A stretch of DNA of 64,000 bases from CBDCWQ01 sp965223435 (lineage in GTDB: Bacteria; Myxococcota; Kuafuiibacteriia; Kuafuiibacteriales; Kuafuiibacteriaceae). A model generated the notes under the pieces. It was not told the origin of the DNA. It ran no database searches and worked only from the letters and a program-made list of their open reading frames with translations. The DNA lies in NCBI GenBank assembly GCA_965223435.1, contig CBDCWQ010000021.1, positions 930,001-994,000 of the forward strand, given 5' to 3'. Made by a program: the position numbers and the translations under genes. Below are positions 1 to 8,987 of this stretch, in pieces; position 1 is the stretch's first letter, and every line of letters begins with the position of its first letter.

Positions 1-933
1 CCAGTCGTAGCTATCTGCAAACATCTCGTCGTTGGAGTACTTAGGTTTCCATCCCAAAGACGACACCGTCTTGGAGATATCAAAGTACATAGAGCGGCCA
101 TACATGAGCGCGTGGTATGCGCCGAGGGGCGACAAGCCCAAGCGACTGGTCACGTTCATTCCGAAAACAGCCAATGCCTGGGGTACCTCGCGGACGCGCG
201 CCTCAGTTCCTGCGTGTCGGATCAGGCCCTCGAGGGCTTGCCGCATGCTGCCATAACGATCCGTCCCGCAATTGAAGCTATCAGAACCACTTCGTTCGCC
301 AGCAAGAATGCAGGCGGCCGCCAAGTCATCTGCGTGGACAAACTGGTACACATTGTCTCCACGCCCCAGGACCGGAACGTTTTTACCCTGTCGAATCCAC
401 TCAAAAAGAATCTGGAAGATGCCCAAACGTCCATGGCCCAAGATGGTTCTCGGCCTCACAATCGATACATCAAGGCCGTCTCTGATGAACCGGCGACACA
501 GGTCCTCGCCCTTCAGCTTGGCCAGTCCGTAAGCCTCTCGCGGGCAAGGCGCGGTATCCTCGGTGACGGGATTCGAAGCAGGTACTCCGTACACCGCGCT
601 TGACGACGTATAAACGACTTTCTTGCACCCTGCGTCTTTTGCGGACCGGAGGAGGTTTTCGGTACCAAGGACATTCACGCTCTCAAAAAGCTCACGGTCC
701 TTCGCCAGCGGAACCTGCGCGACATTGTGGTGGACCACATCCACGCCCTCACATGCCGCTCGAACCGCTTCGTAGTTTCGAATATCGCCTCGCCGAAAAT
801 CGACCGTCTTTGGTCGATCGTCTGCATCGTTCACATCCAGAACGCGGCACTCGTAGCCGTGTTCGATCAGCCGCCGCAGAAGAAGCGACCCAAAGTATCC
901 AGATCCGCCAGTCACCAACGCTCTACTCGCCAT
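1..933 (-). CDS. NAD-dependent epimerase/dehydratase (extended SDR), C-terminus cut by window edge
   Basis: The reading frame runs from an ATG at 933 off the left edge. The N-terminus reads MASRALVTGGSGYFGS, giving the TGGxGxxG dinucleotide-binding motif of extended short-chain dehydrogenases. Later the sequence shows the active-site serine region (YTSSSAVYG) and the catalytic YxxxK (YGLAK). Family members oxidise or epimerise nucleotide sugars or act on 3-beta-hydroxysteroid-like lipids; the substrate cannot be told here. The start overlaps the end of the upstream DUF2079 gene by 11 bases, so it is the last visible gene of a tightly packed operon with a GMC oxidoreductase and a second SDR. 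I am confident of the family, not of the substrate. Confidence 0.88.
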   Translation of the reverse strand, partial: MASRALVTGGSGYFGSLLLRRLIEHGYECRVLDVNDADDRPKTVDFRRGDIRNYEAVRAACEGVDVVHHNVAQVPLAKDRELFESVNVLGTENLLRSAKDAGCKKVVYTSSSAVYGVPASNPVTEDTAPCPREAYGLAKLKGEDLCRRFIRDGLDVSIVRPRTILGHGRLGIFQILFEWIRQGKNVPVLGRGDNVYQFVHADDLAAACILAGERSGSDSFNCGTDRYGSMRQALEGLIRHAGTEARVREVPQALAVFGMNVTSRLGLSPLGAYHALMYGRSMYFDISKTVSSLGWKPKYSNDEMFADSYDW

Positions 934-2944
934 TTGAAGGCTCTCCTTGTTCTGCCGGGACCGAGTCGGAGGCCCTGCTCAAAACGAAATCGCGGACCAG
1001 TATCTCTGCGCCGCCGTGATACCATATGCGAAACTCCAAAGGACCACTGACCTCGCCTGACTCAAGTGAGAAAGCCAGCGTTAATTTCTGGCGCTGCCCC
1101 CGAGATACCAGCACTTTTTCACGTACAACGACCTTACGGTTCTCTGTGACGTCGAGAATCGCGATTTCTTCTGCCTCTTCATCGATTTTAGACAGCTGGA
1201 GGCTCCAGGTAGTCGTATAACGCCCACTCGGCAAAGACACATAGGGTCCGTAGATTTGGATGCCTCTCTTGGTATTTTTCGTGATTCGAACCCCCTCGGG
1301 CTCACGGCTGACCGACCCAGATTTAAGCGTCAATGCATCAAGCAGCCCCTCGACGGGCCTCAGCTCTGCCTTCCATGCAGGCTGGGCTCCGATATCACGA
1401 CGCGAACGGAGCCGAACCGGTGAGCGACCCACCCGATAGGACAACGAATAATCCGAATGCAGAGTTTCTTGTAAAACCTGCCGTGTGGACAAGCCTGATT
1501 TGAAGTACACCACGGTATCGACCTCCGGAGGGATGGGACCTCCGGAATACACTTCATCTGGCTTCAAGCAATCTAGGGTCAGTGCGGCCACGGAGTGGTC
1601 GACAAGCACGCGGCCCAGGGCCTCTTTGTCTTGACAAAAAGTGCCTGCGAACGTGCGCACCGCGTCGCTATCCCTCGAGTGGGCCCACGCCATGCTCCGA
1701 AAAAGCTTACGAACAGAAACAGGTTTGGAGGCGAAGGCACCCAAGGTAGAGCTAAGAGATATGGCGAGAAAAGTAAGCAGGACTTTGTCTCGGACCGACG
1801 CCAATCGACCACTCTCATCCCATCGCATGGCCCCAACAAGGAGCACCCAAAACAAGCTCGTTACGAATACAAAACCCGTATAGATCGAAAACACGGCTTT
1901 CAGTTCTTGAACCGCGAGGAAATTGACAGCCAACCAGGGCGCGTAGGCAAGCCAACCCAAGATAAAGCGTGCGTCGCGGAAGAGCAGGGCTGCGAGAGCC
2001 GTTCCGATGAATGGCCCGTAAATGAATTGACACTCTCGCAGGAAATTCAAACTCCGTTCGATGAGGATTGTTCCGCTCAAGTGCGAAAATGCTGGCGAGC
2101 CGATGTACTCCTCGACAAAAAGACTGTGTCCGTTGAAGATGAGCTTTTGCGTTGCAAAGGCACAGAGGCTTGCCAGGAAACTGAACCCCAACATCCAGGG
2201 TAAACTCCGCCGCCAAGCCGGCTTGGCCTTCATCAGCCACACGGGGACGCCAAGAACAAAGAGGGCCGCAAAAGCGTGAAATCCTGCGTCTTCACGAACG
2301 CCCACGGTCAACGCCAAAGCGACCCAAGCCATTCGGTGGTGCCCGGCGACCAGCGAAGCAAGGACAACACTCAACAGCGCCGGAGCCGCAACCTCAAAAT
2401 GAGGATAGCCGGCACACATGAGCACTTGCCCGCTGAATGCGAAGGCGATCGCAACAGATGATCCGAGGGCCAGATTCAGTCCTGACGGCCGCGGGAACAG
2501 CTTTCGGAAAATGATAAACGGTCCGAGCGGTAAAAGCCCGTAGAGCACACCCTGAAAAAATGCGTACCAAGTGATGCGGTCGACCGGAACCAGATAGCTG
2601 AGCAAAGAGAACGAACTGACAAGGGGCGATACGTGAAGGTCATAGTAATGGGTGACGCTATGGGCCACGGCGGGATTCTTGGGGAACAACCCATTGTGGT
2701 AAATGATCGCCGAATACCAGCCTGAGTCGAGCAGGTATCCACCCCGCTCAAAGAAATGGTTGTGGATGAAATGCCACTGCGACAGAAACGCGACCACCAC
2801 CGGCAGGACACCCACCAACAAGATCGTGGGGGTTTGTTTGGCCCGCGCCTCAGGCTCAGAAACCAACGCCCCAGACGTACTGTCTGGGCGCTCGTTGGAC
2901 CTCGCCGTTGCTGCCACCTGCATGCCAAGCTTAGATCTCATCAC
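923..2944 (-). CDS. DUF2079-type polytopic membrane protein
   Basis: This 673-residue protein has a short cytosolic N-terminus and then about ten hydrophobic segments between residues 40 and 390. The early DSGWYS and HVSP motifs and the VREDAGFHAF motif are typical of DUF2079 predicted membrane proteins, a family distantly like GT-C glycosyltransferases. Residues from about 480 on are hydrophilic and beta-rich, probably an extracytoplasmic domain. The GTG at 2944 overlaps the stop of the upstream SDR gene as GTGA; an ATG at 2941 is the alternative start. Its position between two SDR enzymes suggests envelope lipid or glycan modification, which is inference only. Confidence 0.8.
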   Translation of the reverse strand: MMRSKLGMQVAATARSNERPDSTSGALVSEPEARAKQTPTILLVGVLPVVVAFLSQWHFIHNHFFERGGYLLDSGWYSAIIYHNGLFPKNPAVAHSVTHYYDLHVSPLVSSFSLLSYLVPVDRITWYAFFQGVLYGLLPLGPFIIFRKLFPRPSGLNLALGSSVAIAFAFSGQVLMCAGYPHFEVAAPALLSVVLASLVAGHHRMAWVALALTVGVREDAGFHAFAALFVLGVPVWLMKAKPAWRRSLPWMLGFSFLASLCAFATQKLIFNGHSLFVEEYIGSPAFSHLSGTILIERSLNFLRECQFIYGPFIGTALAALLFRDARFILGWLAYAPWLAVNFLAVQELKAVFSIYTGFVFVTSLFWVLLVGAMRWDESGRLASVRDKVLLTFLAISLSSTLGAFASKPVSVRKLFRSMAWAHSRDSDAVRTFAGTFCQDKEALGRVLVDHSVAALTLDCLKPDEVYSGGPIPPEVDTVVYFKSGLSTRQVLQETLHSDYSLSYRVGRSPVRLRSRRDIGAQPAWKAELRPVEGLLDALTLKSGSVSREPEGVRITKNTKRGIQIYGPYVSLPSGRYTTTWSLQLSKIDEEAEEIAILDVTENRKVVVREKVLVSRGQRQKLTLAFSLESGEVSGPLEFRIWYHGGAEILVRDFVLSRASDSVPAEQGEPSNGE

Positions 2945-4062
2945 GATGTGGGGACCGCCGACTGCCTCGAAAATCCAGAAGTTTGACCCGTAGGCGCATC
3001 GCGTTCATGGGCTCTGCCAAACAACTCTGCCAAGCTTCTTCTCATGCCTTCCTCCAGTGCGATCGTTGGTCGATAGCCTAGGTCGCGTTCGGCTTTCTCT
3101 ACGGAGCAGGCGATGGTCTTGTTCATCTCCGACAGCACGTGAATCTTCTGGTGATAGAGTCCGCAGGCCTGAAGCAAATAGTCACACAACCAAGCAACTT
3201 CGCTAGCAAGACCAGGGAGACGAAGTCGGGTTCGCTTGCATTTTTGGTCAAACTCGGTTTCGAGAAGGCGTTCGATGGTGTCAATGATTTCGTTCATCGT
3301 GTAGGGGCGCTTGTCGGCGATCCAGTAGGTTTCACCGTTGGCCTCAGGAACCGCGGCAGCGAGGAGCAAGCCCTGTACGAGGTTGTCGATGTAGGCCATT
3401 GAACGTCGGTTTTCTCCGCCCCCTACGATTGGACCCTTGCCATCTCGTATCATCTCGAAGAACAGCTTCTGCCTTGGTGGCTGATGGGGGCCGTAGAACC
3501 AGGGCGCGCGAATAATGACGGTTTCAAGCTGAGTTTGGGCCTGTACCGACTTCACATGCTGTTCCATGCGCATCTTCGATCGCCCGTATCCCATGTATGG
3601 GTGATAGGGAGACTGCTCATCAAAGAGATGATTGACATGGGGATTGCACCCGAGCGGCGAGTTGGATGACATCACGACCGCCCGCCGAACACCGTTTTTT
3701 GAGGCCGCCTCGAGGATGTTCTGTGTGCCCATGAGGTTGACACCATCGAATTCACTCACACGGCGCGGATGAATCACTCCGGCGACATGGAAAAGGACGG
3801 CCCCCTCGCCCCCTTGGCAGAGCGCGTCACAGGCTGTGCGATCGGTCAGATCACCTTCCACAAGCTCGATGTTTGGGGACATGGACCGAAGTCCTTTGTC
3901 TTGGCCGGGTAAGATCAGAGCTTTTAAGTCGAGCGGGCCAGGACTTTTGAATCGATCGCAATCGGGCAAACCGTGAACCAGTGCATGGACCAAACCTTGC
4001 CCCAGCCACCCGGCTGCGCCCGTTAAAAGAACTTTCTGGGTGCCAAACTCGTTTTGTTCCAT
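2941..4062 (-). CDS. NAD(P)-dependent extended SDR, 3-beta-HSD/epimerase-like
   Basis: The N-terminus carries TGAAGWLGQG, the Rossmann TGxxGxxG signature, followed by DLTD, a serine-rich active-site strand (MSSNSPLG) and the catalytic Y-x3-K in YGRSK. Length (about 373 residues) and the FYGPHQPPRQKLFFEMIRDG stretch fit 3-beta-hydroxysteroid dehydrogenase/OleD-like members of the extended SDRs. Two in-frame ATGs lie at 4068 and 4062; a GGAGG at 4071-4075 sits 8 bases before the second, so 4062 is preferred and the longer frame upstream is rejected. The gene follows the GMC oxidoreductase by 17 bases and overlaps the DUF2079 gene, so all are probably co-transcribed. Substrate unknown. Confidence 0.85.
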   Translation of the reverse strand: MEQNEFGTQKVLLTGAAGWLGQGLVHALVHGLPDCDRFKSPGPLDLKALILPGQDKGLRSMSPNIELVEGDLTDRTACDALCQGGEGAVLFHVAGVIHPRRVSEFDGVNLMGTQNILEAASKNGVRRAVVMSSNSPLGCNPHVNHLFDEQSPYHPYMGYGRSKMRMEQHVKSVQAQTQLETVIIRAPWFYGPHQPPRQKLFFEMIRDGKGPIVGGGENRRSMAYIDNLVQGLLLAAAVPEANGETYWIADKRPYTMNEIIDTIERLLETEFDQKCKRTRLRLPGLASEVAWLCDYLLQACGLYHQKIHVLSEMNKTIACSVEKAERDLGYRPTIALEEGMRRSLAELFGRAHERDAPTGQTSGFSRQSAVPTS

Positions 4063-4079
4063 TTCCATACCTCCGCGGG

Positions 4080-5582
4080 TCAGGCGACCCCTAGAAATCT
4101 TTGTGCGTTTCGACGAACCAATGCCATGAGCGTCCCTTGGGGGTTGACCCCCAAGGCCCCGCCAAAAAGCGATGCGTCCGCGACATACAAGTTCTCGTAT
4201 CCATGAACCTTTCCGAACGAGTTGACGGCACATCTTTCGGCCTGCTCTCCAAGGGGCGCGCTGGCCATAAGATGAATGCTCATGAGATTCGTTCGATCCG
4301 CCGGCAACGGCCGGGGGATTCGGCTCAGGTCCTGTTCGTTGTGGAGAACCGGGTGCCCTGTGACGCTGGGGTACAAGGCCTCAGCGCCCGAGGCGAAAAG
4401 CGCCCGGCATAACTGCCGAAGCGCATCAGAAAGGTCGTAGAGATCGGCTTTGTCCAACTGATAGCGGACCAAGGGATCTCGAAACAACGGGACCGATCGT
4501 ATTGTTCCTCGCCCACCCATGATCATGGCGTAGTAAATCGCCATATTGGGCCAACTCGCGAGGACCTCGTGGCGAGACTGAGGATGATCGACCATGGCAA
4601 GCGCCAAATAGGGGGGTGCGCTGATGGAGCACCCAAAGCTGTAGCGTGGCGCGAATTCTTTGACCTGATGAACGGGAACGCCCATGCCCAGCGTATTCAC
4701 GCAGTCCGGGAAGCGCGCTACAACTTTGACTGTGGCGTGGACCCTGAGACTCTCACCAATGTTCTTTTTGATGCCGCTTCGGCGCAACAAGGCAGGTGTT
4801 TGGACCGCCCCACAAGAAACAAAAGCGGTATCGGCTTCGATCTCTACGCGGGTCTTTTGGCCGGCGTCGCTTCGGTGGGTGCCATCGATAATCCAGGTGC
4901 CTCTCTTTTTGAGCAGCCTGTGAATTTTGGTATTCGGGAGCAGACGCCCGCCAGCGTTGAGGAATCTTGGTATGTACGACGCCGTCATCGACATCCGCTG
5001 TCCTTGCCGCTTTTCGGTTCCTTCGTCTTTGGCGTAAGCAAACCACCTGGGGACTTCGACCGATTTCCAACCTAAAGCCTCAGCCCCATGATGGAGTTTC
5101 AAAGAAGCGGGGGATGCGGGCCCTGGTAAATAGGACACGCACAAGTCTTTTTCCGATTGTGTGAAATGGGGCTCCAAATCGGCTTGGGTGAGTTCTTCCA
5201 CGTTGTAGTTTGAACGCCATGCTTCAAGAACTTCAGGCGGCGTTCGGTGATAGAGCCCGCTGTTGATCTCACTGCCGCCCCCTACGCATCGCCCCTCGAC
5301 GTACGCGACCTTGGGACGCCCCATCGCAACCGTCGCGCCACCAGAACGATATTTCTGGACCATCTCCTCCTGGCTGAAAGACCGACACGAATCCAAGCCG
5401 AGATAGGGGCCTTCTTCAAGGAGAACGACGTCTTTGCCGGCCTCTGCGAGCAAGGCGGCGGTGATTGCACCGCCGGGACCCGAGCCGATCACGACTGCTT
5501 GCACATGCAGACGCTTCGGAGCCTGAGACAAGACGCCCGCGTGCTGGCTATGGTTGGGCTCTTGAGCCACCTTGGCGAACAT
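4080..5582 (-). CDS. GMC-family FAD-dependent oxidoreductase
   Basis: Near residue 35 is the FAD-binding GSGPGGAITAALLAEAG motif ending in an acidic cluster (LLEEGP), followed by the GMC signature EGRCVGGGSEINSGLYHR. The C-terminus has VADASLFGGALGVNPQGTLMA, where the Asn-Pro resembles the cholesterol-oxidase/long-chain-alcohol-oxidase branch. Such flavoenzymes oxidise alcohols to aldehydes or ketones. The longer frame begins at 5702, but the ATG at 5582 leaves only 35 bases of overlap with the preceding small gene and still keeps the FAD motif. The neighbouring SDR enzymes make a multistep alcohol/ketone conversion of a lipid plausible, as inference. Confidence 0.87.
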   Translation of the reverse strand: MFAKVAQEPNHSQHAGVLSQAPKRLHVQAVVIGSGPGGAITAALLAEAGKDVVLLEEGPYLGLDSCRSFSQEEMVQKYRSGGATVAMGRPKVAYVEGRCVGGGSEINSGLYHRTPPEVLEAWRSNYNVEELTQADLEPHFTQSEKDLCVSYLPGPASPASLKLHHGAEALGWKSVEVPRWFAYAKDEGTEKRQGQRMSMTASYIPRFLNAGGRLLPNTKIHRLLKKRGTWIIDGTHRSDAGQKTRVEIEADTAFVSCGAVQTPALLRRSGIKKNIGESLRVHATVKVVARFPDCVNTLGMGVPVHQVKEFAPRYSFGCSISAPPYLALAMVDHPQSRHEVLASWPNMAIYYAMIMGGRGTIRSVPLFRDPLVRYQLDKADLYDLSDALRQLCRALFASGAEALYPSVTGHPVLHNEQDLSRIPRPLPADRTNLMSIHLMASAPLGEQAERCAVNSFGKVHGYENLYVADASLFGGALGVNPQGTLMALVRRNAQRFLGVA

Positions 5583-5934
5583 GCTCCTCGTACTCCGCGT
5601 ACCAGCCGAAAACTGCGAGGCTTTCGTAGAATCTGATGAGATCGCGCAGGGGGGTCCAGCGAGACGAACGCCAAGCTTGAATGCGCTCCACGCGTCGCGC
5701 ATGCGACAAGCGGTGGAAACATCTCAGGCTCCTCAAAAACACCCAAAGATGAAAACCGAACGTTGCGACGGCCAAACCCCAACGCAAATAATCAGGCATC
5801 CGGCGGTGTTGTGCGACGACAAAGCGGGTGACCGTCCCGTCTGGCAAAGGGATGGCAACACTGTCCACCGGACAGCGTTCTTTCACGAGGGTCCGGACCA
5901 AAGCCGAAACCGTGTTTCCGCCGCAAAGCATCAT
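5548..5934 (-). CDS. Small protein resembling the N-terminal region of long-chain alcohol oxidases
   Basis: This 128-residue frame contains a hydrophobic segment (YLRWGLAVATFGFHLWVFL) and then a basic helical stretch, SHARRVERIQAWRSSRWTPLR, ending in a tyrosine-rich segment. That pattern resembles the helical N-terminal part of long-chain alcohol oxidase-type GMC proteins, which in other bacteria is joined to the FAD domain. Here it ends inside the start of the GMC gene in another frame. It may be a separate subunit, or a fused gene split by a frameshift. In frame upstream a TGA lies close by, so the protein may also be a truncated remnant. No convincing ribosome-binding site is seen. Confidence 0.5.
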   Translation of the reverse strand: MMLCGGNTVSALVRTLVKERCPVDSVAIPLPDGTVTRFVVAQHRRMPDYLRWGLAVATFGFHLWVFLRSLRCFHRLSHARRVERIQAWRSSRWTPLRDLIRFYESLAVFGWYAEYEEHVRQGGSRAQP

Positions 5935-6237
5935 TTCCCAGGGCTGGAAGATGAGGGACTCGTTCGTGAAGCCCGATGCTCATCCAAGCTGCGCCGGCTG
6001 CGTGTTTTCCATAATTCGCTAGGACTGGCAAGGATTGGCTGGGCCGTAGCCACCTTCAGCAGGAAAGGGTGCGGTTTTGGTGGCGCACTAGGCATAACCC
6101 GAGGGTTGGCCGCAAGGCTGGCCAAGAACGGCCACCCGGGGCGAACGGGTGGCCCGGCCCGATGGCATCAGGGAATATCCGTAAGCGGGCGCCGCATCAT
6201 CGGCCACCTTTGAGATGTCTGGGGCCTTGGAAAATGG
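5935..6237. other. Divergent intergenic region with two adjacent inverted repeats
   Basis: This 300-base stretch separates the minus-strand GMC operon from the plus-strand DUF212 gene and must hold both promoters. Two inverted repeats lie side by side: TTGGCC/GGCCAA arms at 6106-6111 and 6120-6125, and GGCCACCC/GGGTGGCC arms at 6130-6137 and 6147-6154. Neither is followed by a T-run. They could be operators or an attenuator hairpin. No convincing coding sequence was found. Confidence 0.4.
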
Positions 6238-6687
6238 GTGGTTTCGTCCAGACAAAGATGCCAAGCCACCCCCGTGGCTTATGTGATTGCACCGGCGATC
6301 GCTTGGCTTGTCGCCGGCGGTCTGAAGTTCCTCATCAACTCCCTTCGACTCGGCAAGCCCGCGTTTGGGCAGATCGGTCTCGGGCGGCTTCCCAGCACGC
6401 ACACCACCATCGTCAGCACCGTGGCGGCGTTGGTGGCCCTGCGCGAAGGTCTCGGCACACCCTACTTCGGAATTGCCCTCGCGCTGGTCACGGTCGTGGT
6501 GATTGACGCCCTGGATTTAAGGCGTCGAATCGAAAAGCAGGCCATTGCCATCAACCAGCTTGGTCATAGCAAAGAGGCCTGGGAGCCTCTTCGGGAACGC
6601 ATCGGACACCGTCCCCATGAGATTCTCGCGGGCGTGTGTTTGGGATGCGTTTGTGCCCTAGGCCTGAACGCGCTCCCCTTGGATTGA
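6238..6687 (+). CDS. Divergent PAP2/DUF212 family membrane protein
   Basis: The 149-residue protein has about four hydrophobic segments. The order of motifs, AWLVAGGLKFLI, GRLPSTHTTIVSTVAAL, VVIDALDLRRRIEKQA, and GHRPHEILAGVCLG, matches the DUF212 (YuiD-like, divergent acid-phosphatase) family from start to end. In that family the MPSSH-like segment corresponds to the PAP2 phosphatase active-site region, here PSTH. Start is uncertain: GTG at 6238 is the first in frame, but a GTG near 6274 would place the first helix at the N-terminus. It is convergent with thiO. Family assignment is firm; cellular role (perhaps phospholipid or polyprenyl phosphate turnover) is unproven. Confidence 0.82.
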   Translation: MVSSRQRCQATPVAYVIAPAIAWLVAGGLKFLINSLRLGKPAFGQIGLGRLPSTHTTIVSTVAALVALREGLGTPYFGIALALVTVVVIDALDLRRRIEKQAIAINQLGHSKEAWEPLRERIGHRPHEILAGVCLGCVCALGLNALPLD

Positions 6688-6716
6688 TCCCTCGGCTCAC
6701 TTCGATATGCCAAGTG

Positions 6717-7877
6717 TCAGCGGTCGACGCGCGTGGCTTCGGTTCTTGAAGGGGGGTGTGGCGTTTGGCCTGGGGGAGAAAAGCGCGCAGGAGAGAAGGG
6801 CGATGGGTCGACGGCGGGGGTGTGGTCGTGGACCAGGTCGGCGACGATTTTGGCGGTGGCTGGGGCTTGGAGAATGCCGTTTCGGTAGTGGCCGGTGGCG
6901 AGGTAGAGGCCGCGCGTCGTGGGTACCCGACCGATGATCGGTTGTCCGTCTTTGGGGAACGGGCGCAGCCCCGACCACGTTCGAACCAGTTGGGCGTGTT
7001 TGAGGACCGGGAGTGTTCGCACCGCGGTTTCGAGAAGCTTTTGGACCGCGCCCGCGGTGACCTGTTTGTCGTAACCCACGCGCTCTACCGTAGACCCCAC
7101 CAGGACCTGGCCATTTTTTCGGGGAACGATGTAACCGTCTTCGGTACTGAGGAACGGACGGGTCGGGGGCGTCCCGGCATCGAGAAGGATCATCTGACCG
7201 CGGGCCGGCTCGATTGCGTCTGGGGTCAGAGGGAGCCCTGGAATGAGGTTTGTCCAGGCCCCGGCGGCGACGATCACCCGATCCGCATGAATCCATGAAT
7301 CCAACAGTTCGACACCGACGGCGTCGCCGCTCGTGGGTCGGATGGCGGTGACGGGGTGTCCGGTACGTTGATCCACGCCTACTTTTTGGGTGGCGATGGC
7401 CAGCGCCTGCATCAGCCTCCGTGGATCTACCTGGGCTTCCTCGGGAAAGGATAGGCCGCCGACGACAGCCCGGTCGATGCCCGGGATACGTTGATGGATT
7501 TTTTGCCGTCTGATGACTTCAATGGGCAGGTTTTGGGTGCGCTGCCATCGGTAGCGTTCCCAAGCCTGGTCGAGCGCGGCTTCTCGGGTGAAGGTGGTGA
7601 TGCTCCCCTCTTGAACAAAATCGACGCGCATTCCGGAAAGGGTTTCGAGCTCCCGAACCCAGGAGGGATAGAGCTGGTGGCTGTAGTGGCCCAGGTCGAA
7701 GCCGGCACCCGGTCGGGGCCAATCCATCTGGGGGGAGAGCATTCCGGCTGCGGCCGAGGACGATTCGGCTCCAATGACCGCTTTTTCGAGGAGAATGACG
7801 GAGGCGCCACGCTTTTTCAGCTCGAGCGCGATGGACGAGCCGATGATACCCGCTCCAATAATGATGAAATCCGCCAC
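6717..7877 (-). CDS. thiO: Glycine oxidase ThiO, FAD-dependent
   Basis: The N-terminus IIIGAGIIGSSIALELKKRG is the GxGxxG FAD-binding fold of the DAO family, followed by SSSAAAGMLSPQ and, near the C-terminus, the FAD/substrate motif WSGLRPFPKDGQPIIGRVP and LYLATGHYRNGILQAPATA, which are the hallmarks of glycine oxidase ThiO. It oxidises glycine to iminoacetate for the thiazole half of thiamine. Length (386) is near the usual 360-390; the final 35 residues are Pro/Arg-rich and not part of the fold. The start is only 35 bases from the divergent gene at 7913, leaving no room for a TPP riboswitch. No other thi gene is in the window. Confidence 0.9.
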   Translation of the reverse strand: MADFIIIGAGIIGSSIALELKKRGASVILLEKAVIGAESSSAAAGMLSPQMDWPRPGAGFDLGHYSHQLYPSWVRELETLSGMRVDFVQEGSITTFTREAALDQAWERYRWQRTQNLPIEVIRRQKIHQRIPGIDRAVVGGLSFPEEAQVDPRRLMQALAIATQKVGVDQRTGHPVTAIRPTSGDAVGVELLDSWIHADRVIVAAGAWTNLIPGLPLTPDAIEPARGQMILLDAGTPPTRPFLSTEDGYIVPRKNGQVLVGSTVERVGYDKQVTAGAVQKLLETAVRTLPVLKHAQLVRTWSGLRPFPKDGQPIIGRVPTTRGLYLATGHYRNGILQAPATAKIVADLVHDHTPAVDPSPFSPARFSPPGQTPHPPSRTEATRVDR

Positions 7878-7912
7878 CGCTTTCGTCTACCATACAGCGT
7901 GGATACGCACCT

Positions 7913-8896
7913 ATGATCGGTTTGAAGTTTGTGGCCATCGGCTTGGCCCTAGCGGCGGTCCCTCGACCCACCTGGACCAAGGCCGAGGTGAAGACCCTGC
8001 TGGGCCGGGCTCAGCAGGCGGGGCGGTCCCCCAGTGTGGCCCACAAGGACCTGGCGTTGGTGCGGGCGGCGGGTGCCGCCTATCGGCTTGCGGCCCAGGC
8101 GAACGAGGGTGTTGAGGGTTATGCCAAGCGCATCTTGAAGCAACAAGACGCAAAACACGTCAACGTCTCCGAAGGTCAATGGCTGACGGCCCTGATGCGC
8201 CATTTTTACAAGGACCTGGCGGTCAGGAGTCAAGAACTGGCTCGTTTCGAGACCGACCGAAAAGATAGAAGTTTTTTTGAACGTGTTTCCAAAGAAGCCG
8301 CTGCCGCCGCGGATGCTTTAGGCAGGACTTTACGCATTTCGGTTGAGGGCCTCGAAGGTTTGGTCCAGCCTCTTCCCGTCTACGGGGGGGATGAACCCAA
8401 GGCTGTTGGGGCATTTTTAGAGGTCAAGGGGGGTGCCGTTTTTGTGGAGCGGGTGGAACGGGTCAAGTTCAAAAACGACCGGCCGCCCAAGGGGGCGCCC
8501 CGAACGGGCAAGGGTGCGCTGAGAGAGGTCTACTCGGCACTCAAGCAATACAACATGAGCGCAAAAATGTTTGCACAGTTTGATCGGAAGCGGCGTAAAC
8601 ATGTGGGCCATGTTCGGGCTGTGGTGCCCGCGGCGATGCCTGCCCTCTACCTGAACGAGATCGTACGCGCAGCCAAGCAGGCCAAGACCCATACCGTGCA
8701 TGTCATGACCCTATCGAAGGAAGGTGAGTTGCGAGAGTTGCCCTTTCGGGTGCTCAAGCCCAAAAGGCGGAGAAAGGCCAAAAAAAAACAAGAGTGGGTC
8801 CAACTCGGCTGCAAAGATGAGCAACCCATGAGCCTGTGCGTTCGCCGTCTGGCGCACGCCCGGGCCCAGGGACACGTCCTATACAAGCTGGAGTAG
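7913..8896 (+). CDS. Exported hypothetical protein
   Basis: I do not recognise a family. The first 17 residues (MIGLKFVAIGLALAAVP) form a short signal-peptide-like hydrophobic stretch. The rest is alanine-, lysine- and arginine-rich with helical character, a Gly-Ala-Phe-Leu beta-like middle (residues 150-185) and a very basic cluster near residue 270 (KPKRRRKAKKKQ). Two cysteines near the C-terminus (GCKDEQPMSLCVRR) could pair outside the cytoplasm. It diverges from thiO with a 35-base gap, so the two may share a bidirectional promoter, and it converges on the FadL-like gene. Confidence 0.65.
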   Translation: MIGLKFVAIGLALAAVPRPTWTKAEVKTLLGRAQQAGRSPSVAHKDLALVRAAGAAYRLAAQANEGVEGYAKRILKQQDAKHVNVSEGQWLTALMRHFYKDLAVRSQELARFETDRKDRSFFERVSKEAAAAADALGRTLRISVEGLEGLVQPLPVYGGDEPKAVGAFLEVKGGAVFVERVERVKFKNDRPPKGAPRTGKGALREVYSALKQYNMSAKMFAQFDRKRRKHVGHVRAVVPAAMPALYLNEIVRAAKQAKTHTVHVMTLSKEGELRELPFRVLKPKRRRKAKKKQEWVQLGCKDEQPMSLCVRRLAHARAQGHVLYKLE

Positions 8897-8987
8897 GAAG
8901 CGTAGCATTCCATTCAACAGGAGGATGCGGCCATCAGCGCTTTTCGCACCGTCGATTCTCGCGAACGCACGCAACTGATCCGTGAGT

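Noticed and set aside
5489..5782. Longer minus-strand frames opposite or overlapping the GMC start
   Set aside because: They share the GMC/small-gene region in other frames and lack protein character.
7878..7912. TPP riboswitch expected before thiO
   Set aside because: Only 35 bases separate thiO from the divergent gene, too few for the aptamer, and no thi-box core was seen.
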